Shown: positions 58,392 through 64,000 of the stretch, one piece after another
How positions within the stretch are numbered: position 1 is the first letter of the stretch
Layout: each line of letters begins with the position of its first letter
NCBI GenBank assembly: GCA_016187925.1
Contig: JACPIS010000041.1
Coordinates: forward strand, 1 to 64,000
Direction: 5' to 3'
Origin: Opitutia bacterium
GTDB lineage: Bacteria; Verrucomicrobiota; Verrucomicrobiia; Opitutales; Opitutaceae
DNA length: 64,000 nt
Program-made: the position numbers and the translations under genes
Notes under the pieces: model-generated
What the model was told of the DNA's origin: nothing
Database searches by the model: none
Seen by the model: only the letters and a program-made list of their open reading frames with translations

Positions 58392-61133
58392 ATGACCTCC
58401 GCCCAGATCCGCCAGTCGTTCCTCGATTTCTTCGCCTCGAAGCAGCACACCATCGTGCCGTCGTCGTCCCTCATGCCGACGGCCCCCAACCTGCTCTTCA
58501 CGAACGCCGGCATGAACCAGTTCGTGCCCTACTTCCTCGGCGACCAGCCCGCCCCGTGGAAACGCGTCGCCGACACCCAGAAATGCATCCGCGCCGGCGG
58601 CAAGCACAACGACCTCGAGGACGTCGGCTTCGATACCTACCACCACACGATGTTCGAGATGCTGGGCAACTGGTCCTTCGGCGACTACTTCAAGCGTGAC
58701 TCGATCACCTGGGGCTGGGAACTGCTCACCCAGGTCTGGGGCATCCCGCCGCAGCGCCTCTTCGCCACCGTCTACTCGCCCGACAAGTCCAAGGGTGACC
58801 CCGCCGCCTTCGATCAAGAGGCCTACGACATCTGGGCAAAAATCTTCCGCGACGCCGGCCTCGACCCCGCCGTCCACATCGTCAACGGCAACAAGAAGGA
58901 TAATTTCTGGATGATGGGCGACACCGGCCCCTGCGGCCCGTGCTCCGAGATTCATTTCAATCTGCTCCCGTCCGACGACGAGGCCGCCGGCCGCGCGCTG
59001 GTCAACAGCTCCTCCCCGCGCTGCATCGAAATCTGGAACCACGTCTTCATCCAGTTCAACGCGAACGCCGACGGCACCTTCGCCCCGCTCGCCGCCAAGC
59101 ATGTCGACACCGGCATGGGCTTCGAGCGCGTCGCCGGCATCCATGCCACGACGAAAGGTTTCAAGGACTTCTCCGCCGAGCCGTCGAACTACAACGCCGA
59201 TGTTTTCCGGCCAACCTTCGACAAGGTCGCCGCCCTCTCCGGCAAGACCTACACCGGCACCGTGCCCACCGAGCGCGCCGGCCTCAGCGAGCAGCAGACG
59301 ATCGACGTCACCTTCCGCGTCCTCGCCGACCACGCCCGCTGCGTCTCGTGCGCCATCGCCGACGGCATCCTGCCCGGCAACGACGGCCGCAACTACGTCA
59401 TCCGCCGCATCCTCCGCCGCGGCATCATGTATGGACGCAAGAACCTCGGCCTGAAGACCGGCTTCTTCGAGCAACTCGTCGCCCCCGTCGTCGAGTCCCT
59501 CGGCAACGTCTTCCCCGAACTCAAGACCCAGCGCGTCATGATCGAGCGCGCCATCCGCGCGGAGGAAGAGTCGTTTGGGCGGACGCTGGATAAAGGCCTG
59601 CAAATATTCGAAGACCGCACTTCGGTCACAACTGCCGAAGGTTACAATGACAAGGGGGAGAAAATCTTTCTTAAGAAGCCGAAGCCACAAGGTGAAGCCG
59701 TGTCCGGGGAAGTCGCCTTCGAACTCTACGACACCTACGGCTTCCCGCTCGACATGACGCAGCTGCTCGCTGCGGAGCGCGGGCTGACGGTCGATGTCGC
59801 TGGCTTCGAGGCTGAGATGGAAAAGCAGCGCGAGCGCGGCCGCGCGGCGCGCAAGACCGAGATCGTGGTGGCCGCCACCGAGGGCGAGACCGCTGCCGAG
59901 GCGACGAAGTTCGTTGGCTACGGCATCGACTCGACCCACGCCACGCACGCGAAACTCGTAGACGTCGTGAAGACCGAGAAGGACACCTTCCTCGTGTTCG
60001 ACCAGACGCCGTTCTACGCCGAGATGGGCGGCCAGGTCGGGGACGCCGGCCACGCCCTCATCGCCGGCCAGAAGATCGACCTCGTCGATTGCGTGAAGGA
60101 CAAGTCCGGCCGTCATTTGCACAAAGTCGGCTCATCCGGAGGATTCGCCCTACCCGCTCCCGGCTCCACGGCCACGCTCCAAGTCGATCTCGCCCGCCGA
60201 CGCGCCATTTCCCGCCACCACTCGTCCGCACACCTCATCCACTGGGCGCTGCGCAAGATGCTCGGCACGCATGTCCGCCAGTTCGGCACGCACAAGACGC
60301 CCGAGCGGATGCGTTTCGACTTCACCCACTTCGAGGCGCTCACGCCCGCGCAGATCAAGGAGTGCGAGCAGCTCATCAACGAAAAGGTCTTGGAAAACGC
60401 CCAGGTCGAGTGCGTCGAGATCGACTACGACAAGAAGCCCGACGACGTGCTCGCGTTCTTCGGTGACAAATACGGCAAGCGCGTCCGCCTCGTCGACATC
60501 GGCGGCTTCTCCAAGGAACTCTGCGGCGGCACGCACGTCGGCACCACCGGCGAGATCGGCGTCATCAAGATCGTCGCCGAGATGGCCATCGCCGCCGGCA
60601 CGCGCCGCATCGAGGCCGTCGCCGGCCAGGCCGCCTTCGACTTCATTGCGAGCAATGAAGTCGCGCTCAAGGCTGTAAGCTTGAAGCTCAACGCCGGGCC
60701 GGCCGATGTGGTGCAGAAGCTGGAAACGGTTCTCACCCACCAAAAGGAATTGGAGCGCAAACTAAAGGCCCATGAGGCCAAGGCCTCCGCCGGTCTCGCC
60801 GACGAGCTCGTTGCTCGGGCCGTGACCAAGGACGGCCAGAAATGGATCTCGGCGGTCGTCACAGTCGACTCGCCGGACGCGCTCCGCTCGCTCGGCAGCC
60901 AGGTGTTGAACAAGCTCGGCGAAGGCGTCGTCACGCTCGGCGCTGCGTTCGGGACCGACAAGGCCAGCGTCGTCGCGTTCTGCTCGCCCGCGGCCATCAA
61001 GGCCGGCGTGCAGGCCGGCAAGCTCGTCGCGGACCTCACCACCAAGCTCGGCGGCAAGGGCGGCGGCACGCCGGACTTCGCCATGGGCGGCGGCAAGGAA
61101 CCCGCCAAGCTCGCCGAGGTGCTGAAGCTCTGA
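58392..61133 (+). CDS. alaS: Alanyl-tRNA synthetase, with a repeat-derived segment
   Basis: The 913-residue class II synthetase starts AQIRQSFLDFFASKQHTIVP and has LFTNAGMNQFVPYFLGD, the C-terminal editing domain and a GGKGGGTPDFAMGGGK tail. The editing zinc site is H610, H614 (HHSSAHLIH), C711 and H715 (CGGTHVG). Two odd stretches are visible. About residues 407-437 form a Lys/Thr-rich insert of different base use. Residues 580-588 (GSSGGFALP) are encoded by a 28-bp interspersed repeat piece identical to one at 20952-20979. The ATG at 58392 is used; the upstream in-frame ATG at 58374 is less likely. Confidence 0.95.
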   Translation: MTSAQIRQSFLDFFASKQHTIVPSSSLMPTAPNLLFTNAGMNQFVPYFLGDQPAPWKRVADTQKCIRAGGKHNDLEDVGFDTYHHTMFEMLGNWSFGDYFKRDSITWGWELLTQVWGIPPQRLFATVYSPDKSKGDPAAFDQEAYDIWAKIFRDAGLDPAVHIVNGNKKDNFWMMGDTGPCGPCSEIHFNLLPSDDEAAGRALVNSSSPRCIEIWNHVFIQFNANADGTFAPLAAKHVDTGMGFERVAGIHATTKGFKDFSAEPSNYNADVFRPTFDKVAALSGKTYTGTVPTERAGLSEQQTIDVTFRVLADHARCVSCAIADGILPGNDGRNYVIRRILRRGIMYGRKNLGLKTGFFEQLVAPVVESLGNVFPELKTQRVMIERAIRAEEESFGRTLDKGLQIFEDRTSVTTAEGYNDKGEKIFLKKPKPQGEAVSGEVAFELYDTYGFPLDMTQLLAAERGLTVDVAGFEAEMEKQRERGRAARKTEIVVAATEGETAAEATKFVGYGIDSTHATHAKLVDVVKTEKDTFLVFDQTPFYAEMGGQVGDAGHALIAGQKIDLVDCVKDKSGRHLHKVGSSGGFALPAPGSTATLQVDLARRRAISRHHSSAHLIHWALRKMLGTHVRQFGTHKTPERMRFDFTHFEALTPAQIKECEQLINEKVLENAQVECVEIDYDKKPDDVLAFFGDKYGKRVRLVDIGGFSKELCGGTHVGTTGEIGVIKIVAEMAIAAGTRRIEAVAGQAAFDFIASNEVALKAVSLKLNAGPADVVQKLETVLTHQKELERKLKAHEAKASAGLADELVARAVTKDGQKWISAVVTVDSPDALRSLGSQVLNKLGEGVVTLGAAFGTDKASVVAFCSPAAIKAGVQAGKLVADLTTKLGGKGGGTPDFAMGGGKEPAKLAEVLKL
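60128..60155. repeat. 28-bp repeat fragment inside alaS
   Basis: It is identical to 20952-20979, the right half of a palindromic interspersed repeat. It is read in frame in alaS as SSGGFALP and lies just before the editing-site helix. Confidence 0.8.
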
Positions 61134-61149
61134 GCCGCGGTGCCACCAA

Positions 61150-61223
61150 GGTGGGGCGGACCGGCCCGGTCCGCCGAGATTGTGATGCCACTTGCGCGGC
61201 GGAGCGGGCCGCTCCGCCCTACC
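61150..61223. repeat. Inverted pair of GGCGGA-type palindromes
   Basis: Unit one (61155-61175) has arms GGCGGACCGG and CCGGTCCGCC; unit two (61198-61218) has GGCGGAGCGG and CCGCTCCGCC. The units are in opposite orientation (GGTGGGGCGG versus CCGCCCTACC flanks). Both stems are intact although one base pair has been swapped. A third copy is at 40530-40558. Confidence 0.82.
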
Positions 61224-61289
61224 TTTCAGCGCGCGGGTGTCAGGGTAATCGACGAGACGTGGAGCTCATTTTTCAAAACTCATCTTTGT

Positions 61290-61339
61290 GTAGGAGCGTG
61301 GCTCGACCACGCCCGGGCGCGGTCAAGCCGCGCCCCTAC
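61290..61339. repeat. GTAGGAGCG-type double-hairpin repeat
   Basis: Outer GTAGG and CCTAC ends enclose two hairpins, GCGTGG-CTCGA-CCACGC and GCGCGG-TCAAG-CCGCGC. It is related to the unit at 32689-32714. Confidence 0.7.
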
Positions 61340-61358
61340 TTCGCTTCCGCGGCCCGCA

Positions 61359-61386
61359 CGGCTCGGCGGGGACGCCTCGCCCTACC
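61359..61386. repeat. Half unit of the TAGGGCGA-type repeat
   Basis: It matches the reverse complement of the left half of 20925-20979. The small hairpin is GGCG-GGGA-CGCC here versus GTCG-GGGA-CGAC there, so one pair has changed on both sides. Confidence 0.7.
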
Positions 61387-61456
61387 TTCTTCGCCCTGCA
61401 GCGGCGGTCCATGACCATAGCCGTCCCACAAAAACTCGTTTCGGTCCTCTTTTGCA

Positions 61457-61544
61457 TGTCATCCTGAGCGCAGCGAAGGATCCACGTGCTCGGGCGCGAT
61501 GCAGGATTCGCACGCGTGGATTCTTCGCTGCGCTCAGAATGACA
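61457..61544. repeat. Interspersed palindromic repeat (HSERSEE-type), second copy
   Basis: Two 30-bp inverted arms (61457-61486 and 61515-61544) differ at only two positions. They are nearly identical to the arms at 38885-38967, while the 28-bp centre is different. Confidence 0.86.
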
Positions 61545-61707
61545 GGATACGAAGTTGGGCCGGAAGTCGGGTGCGCTGTGGGATGTCTGTGGTCCATGAC
61601 CGCCGATTTGGGGCGCGGCGTCATTGGGTGACGGTCATCGCCCGCCGCTACAATGCTCCCTTGCGCTTGCCGGCGGATAGACGGCGAGACAAGTTTCCCG
61701 GCACTCC

Positions 61708-62235
61708 ATGGACTACATCATCCTCAAGGCCCTGCACATCGTCGGCGTCGTTTCGTGGTTTGCCGGGTTGTTCTACATCGTCCGACTGTTCATCTACCAC
61801 GTCGAGGCACACGACGAGGCCGAGCCCAAGCGCGGCATCCTGCTGGAGCAATACGCGCTGATGGAGCGCCGGCTGTGGCGCGCGATCACCGTACCGGCGA
61901 TGGTGTTCACCGCGGTCACGGGCGTGTGGCTCATTCACTTCTTTCCGCTCAAGGACAGTCCGTGGCTGCACTTGAAACTCGGTCTGCTCGTGGTGCTCTT
62001 CGCCTATCATTTCCATTGCGGCTGGATTCGCACCCAACTCGCCGCCGGCGCACGTCCGTTCACCTCGAAACAACTCCGCGTCTACAACGAGGTCGCGACC
62101 GTGTTGCTCGTCGGCATCGTCTTTGCCGTCGTCAGCAAGACCGTGAGCGTCGGCTTGTGGGCGCTGGGTGGCTGCGTGGCGTTCCTCGGAATCATGGTCG
62201 CGTTTTTCCTGAAAAAGCTGCAAGGTCGGGACTGA
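61708..62235 (+). CDS. hemJ: Protoporphyrinogen IX oxidase, HemJ type
   Basis: The 175-residue membrane protein has four to five helices and the HemJ signature: conserved His in YIILKALHIVGVVSWFAGLF followed by YIVRLFIYHVEA, then WLHLKLGLLVVLFAYH with conserved Lys and His. The family converts protoporphyrinogen IX to protoporphyrin IX, feeding electrons to the respiratory chain. It is the first of three closely spaced small genes. Confidence 0.88.
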   Translation: MDYIILKALHIVGVVSWFAGLFYIVRLFIYHVEAHDEAEPKRGILLEQYALMERRLWRAITVPAMVFTAVTGVWLIHFFPLKDSPWLHLKLGLLVVLFAYHFHCGWIRTQLAAGARPFTSKQLRVYNEVATVLLVGIVFAVVSKTVSVGLWALGGCVAFLGIMVAFFLKKLQGRD

Positions 62236-62241
62236 TTCCTC

Positions 62242-62493
62242 ATGGAGCTACGGGCCATCGTCTCCGCCATCTGCGACCAAGCGGATGATTTCCTCGCCGG
62301 CGTCACCAAACGCGACGAGGCCAGGGCCGGCATCGCCGAATGGCTGACGATGAATCATCCCAAGCTCGCCCCGGCGGACAAGAAAGCGGTCATCGACCAG
62401 ACGATGCGCATCCTCGACCACGAAGGATTCTTCGAGGCCGAGGCCGGCGGCCCGGGCGAAGACGCGGGCGACTTCACCGCAGCCGAGGAGTGA
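62242..62493 (+). CDS. Small helical acidic protein, function unknown
   Basis: The 83-residue protein is mostly helical with an acidic C-terminal tail (EAEAGGPGEDAGDFTAAEE). I do not recognise the family. It starts 6 bp after hemJ, so it is likely co-transcribed and translationally coupled. Confidence 0.62.
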   Translation: MELRAIVSAICDQADDFLAGVTKRDEARAGIAEWLTMNHPKLAPADKKAVIDQTMRILDHEGFFEAEAGGPGEDAGDFTAAEE

Positions 62494-62596
62494 GCAATAG
62501 CGGCGGCCTGTGACTGCCGGCGTTGGCCGGCGGCGGCCCAATCCGCCGGCCGCAAGACCCAGTTGCGCCGTGCCGCGAAACCATTTTACTGCGCGC

Positions 62597-63043
62597 ATGG
62601 CTTCGCTCAATACCCCCGACTTGACCCAATATCCGCCCCGCAGCCCGCGCGTCCGCCTCGGCGGCTACGTCGTGCTTCCCCGCATCATCGACAAGGCCCG
62701 CGCGCATCACGCCGGCAAGCTCGGCGAATACAAGTGGAACAACCCGCTCGACCAGCGGCTGTTCACTTTCCTCGGTGTGACGCCCGAAGCGTTCCTCGCC
62801 GCGGTGCTGGCCGCCAAGAGCGACTCCGAAGTGCTCGCCTGGGTGAACGCCACCGCCAAGAAGCAGGCGTGGGAAATCGCGGCGTGGACGCAGTGGATGG
62901 AAAACCTCGGCCCGGGCGACGTCCGGCGCCACCGGATGTGGGCCGACGACATCACCAAGCATTGCCCACAGCGCGTCGACATCCAGACCCTCTTCGACCG
63001 GCTGGATATGGACGACTACGTGACGTTCGGCGGCGCGGCGTGA
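62597..63043 (+). CDS. DUF5069 domain-containing protein
   Basis: The 148-residue protein begins LNTPDLTQYPPRSPRVRLGG and has the DUF5069 pattern LPRIIDKARAHHAGKLGEY followed by KWNNPLDQRLFTFLGV. This family is common in Verrucomicrobiota and Planctomycetota; the function is unknown. The ATG at 62597 is preferred because homology starts there; the open frame continues 29 codons upstream. Confidence 0.82.
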   Translation: MASLNTPDLTQYPPRSPRVRLGGYVVLPRIIDKARAHHAGKLGEYKWNNPLDQRLFTFLGVTPEAFLAAVLAAKSDSEVLAWVNATAKKQAWEIAAWTQWMENLGPGDVRRHRMWADDITKHCPQRVDIQTLFDRLDMDDYVTFGGAA

Positions 63044-63082
63044 GTCCGCGCCGCGGCACTGGTCATACCAGCGTCCCATGGT

Positions 63083-63177
63083 TTTGGGACTGTCATTGCG
63101 TGGAGCGAAGCGACGAAGCAATCCAGCTGGATCGCCACGGCTCGCTACGCACGCTTCGCGACGACAATGGTCCCAAA
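63083..63177. repeat. Interspersed palindromic repeat (CHCEERSDEAI-type)
   Basis: TTTGGGACTGTCATTGCGTG on the left is matched by an imperfect reverse copy on the right ending GACAATGGTCCCAAA. The core AGCGAAGCGACGAAGCAATC is a widely seen repeat that translates to ERSDEAI-like peptides. Confidence 0.78.
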
Positions 63178-63230
63178 GCTACGGGCGTTTGATATAGCCT
63201 GTTGGATTACTCTCCCGCCCGACCCGACGA

Positions 63231-63869
63231 CTACGGCATCAGCCGCTCGATCTGCCATGAGCCATCGGTCTGCCGGGTGTAGCGGAAACGGTCGTGCATA
63301 CGGCTCGGACGGCCCTGCCAGAACTCGAACGTCTCCGGCGTGATCCGATAGCCGCCCCAGTGCGACGGCAACGGCACCTCGCCGGCCGCGAACTTCGCCT
63401 TCATCTCGGCGAACTTCGTCTCCAGCAGCGAGCGGGTGGTGATGACTTCGCTCTGCCGCGAGGCCCACGCGCCGATCTGGCTGTCGCGCGGACGCGACAG
63501 GAAATACTTGAGCGACTCGGCGGCGGAGATTTTCGCCGCCCGGCCGGTGACGATCGCCTGCCGCTCGAGCGGCAGCCACGGGAAGACCACGGCGACCCGC
63601 GGGTTGCCCTCGATCTGCCGGGACTTGGTGCTCTCGTAGTTCGTGTAGAAAACCAGTCCGCGCTCGTCGAATCCCTTGAGCAGCACGGTGCGGATGGTCG
63701 GCTGACCGTCGGCACCGACGGTGGCGAGCGACATGGCGTTGGGTTCGAGCAGTTCGGTCTCGATGGCCTCGCGCATCCAGAGATCGAATTGCCGGAACGG
63801 GCTCGGATTCAGGTCGCCCTGGTCCAACTGCCGTTGCGCATAGTGGCGCCGCATTTCCTCGAGATTCAT
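63231..63869 (-). CDS. pdxH: Pyridoxamine/pyridoxine 5'-phosphate oxidase
   Basis: The 212-residue FMN enzyme makes pyridoxal 5'-phosphate. It has ETELLEPNAMSLATVGADGQ and RTVLLKGFDERGLVFYTNY, then STKSRQIEGNPRVAVVFPWL, an SRPRDSQIGAWASRQS segment and the C-terminal PLPSHWGGYRITPETFEFWQ with GRPSRMHDRFRY. The size is usual for PdxH. The AGGAG before the ATG lies in the upstream gene, which overlaps it by 3 bp. Confidence 0.95.
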   Translation of the reverse strand: MNLEEMRRHYAQRQLDQGDLNPSPFRQFDLWMREAIETELLEPNAMSLATVGADGQPTIRTVLLKGFDERGLVFYTNYESTKSRQIEGNPRVAVVFPWLPLERQAIVTGRAAKISAAESLKYFLSRPRDSQIGAWASRQSEVITTRSLLETKFAEMKAKFAAGEVPLPSHWGGYRITPETFEFWQGRPSRMHDRFRYTRQTDGSWQIERLMP

Positions 63870-64000
63870 TGGTTTATCTCCTGCAGGGTAAAAGTGGTGA
63901 CGCGGGCGATGACGGTCTGATCCGCCATCATGCCGCCGACGAGATAAAAGACTCCCTTGTGCTCCAGCAATCCGCGATGGTCCATCGTCGCGATTGTCCT
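63866..64000 (-). CDS. C-terminal end of a kelch-repeat-like gene (partial, cut by the window edge)
   Basis: The frame open at the right edge ends at a TGA within the pdxH start (ATGA). The ~44 visible residues read MDHRGLLEHKGVFYLVGGMM followed by ADQTVIARVTTFTLQEINQ. This fits one kelch-type blade (R-x2-H near the start, YLVGG turn). The function is unknown. Overlap with pdxH suggests one transcript. Confidence 0.6.
   Translation of the reverse strand, partial: RTIATMDHRGLLEHKGVFYLVGGMMADQTVIARVTTFTLQEINQ

Larger units (their letters stand above)
61134..61707. other. 574-bp repeat-rich intergenic region between alaS and hemJ
   Basis: It holds several families of palindromic repeats and no convincing gene. 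The longest open frame (61140-61631) is built from repeats. No tRNA or terminator with a T run was seen. The individual units are listed separately. Confidence 0.8.

Noticed and set aside
61140-61631. 163-codon frame between alaS and hemJ
   Set aside because: Made entirely of palindromic repeats that translate to the known spurious peptides.
61134-61707. CRISPR array
   Set aside because: The repeats are palindromic, of several types and unevenly spaced, with no constant direct repeat and no cas genes.

Overview
The window is a compact, GC-rich stretch of a Gram-negative bacterial chromosome. It encodes a lipid A kinase (LpxK), lipobox lipoproteins and a classical menaquinone pathway. The combination of a PadR regulator with paired macrolide-exporter-like (ADOP-type) permeases, DUF5069 and DUF3108 proteins and a prepilin cassette with one very large DUF4900-like member points to Verrucomicrobiota, most likely Opitutaceae (Opitutus/Lacunisphaera-like). 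This is an inference from gene content, not a database match. Most genes are housekeeping genes packed with 1-4 bp overlaps. No tRNA, rRNA, CRISPR array or prophage was seen.

Layout. 1-206: the end of an IS5-type insertion sequence. 226-6025 (minus): padR and two tandem ADOP permeases. 6.2-9.7 kb: AI-2E-type membrane protein, MBL exonuclease, DUF3108 protein, 3-methyladenine glycosylase. 9.8-10.4 kb: rplU-rpmA with a strong terminator. 10.5-23.4 kb: housekeeping genes (oxidoreductase, chorismate mutase, scpB, pgi, rsmI, Ppx/GppA, M28 peptidase, RluD-type synthase, a deaminase, M29 aminopeptidase, lpxK). 23.5-31.0 kb: class V aminotransferase, topB, fba, a papain-fold protease and a second M29 enzyme. 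31.1-33.3 kb: an ECF sigma factor and anti-sigma factor enclosing two small exported proteins. 33.3-34.2 kb: an AT-richer FRG-domain gene. 34.2-40.4 kb: menB, menD and menF on the minus strand, interrupted by kup on the plus strand. 40.6-42.1 kb: metG. 42.2-48.5 kb: a two-component system followed by three prepilin-like genes. 48.5-50.9 kb: rdgB-ribD-MBL hydrolase. 50.9-58.1 kb: a PhnD-like lipoprotein and two paralogous hybrid histidine kinases. 58.4-64 kb: alaS, a repeat-filled gap, hemJ, DUF5069, pdxH and the end of a kelch-like gene.

Three themes stand out. First, several families of palindromic interspersed repeats occur in gaps. Two units supply the stop codon of the neighbouring gene (M29 aminopeptidase and metG), a 28-bp piece lies in frame inside alaS, and copies differ by compensatory stem changes. 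Second, the LuxR-type two-component system sits directly before a prepilin cassette whose promoter carries a perfect 8-bp inverted repeat next to the start codon, suggesting local control. Third, a PhnD-type binding lipoprotein is translationally coupled to hybrid kinases with no transporter genes, suggesting a signalling adaptor. Classical men genes in the same window argue against the futalosine route.
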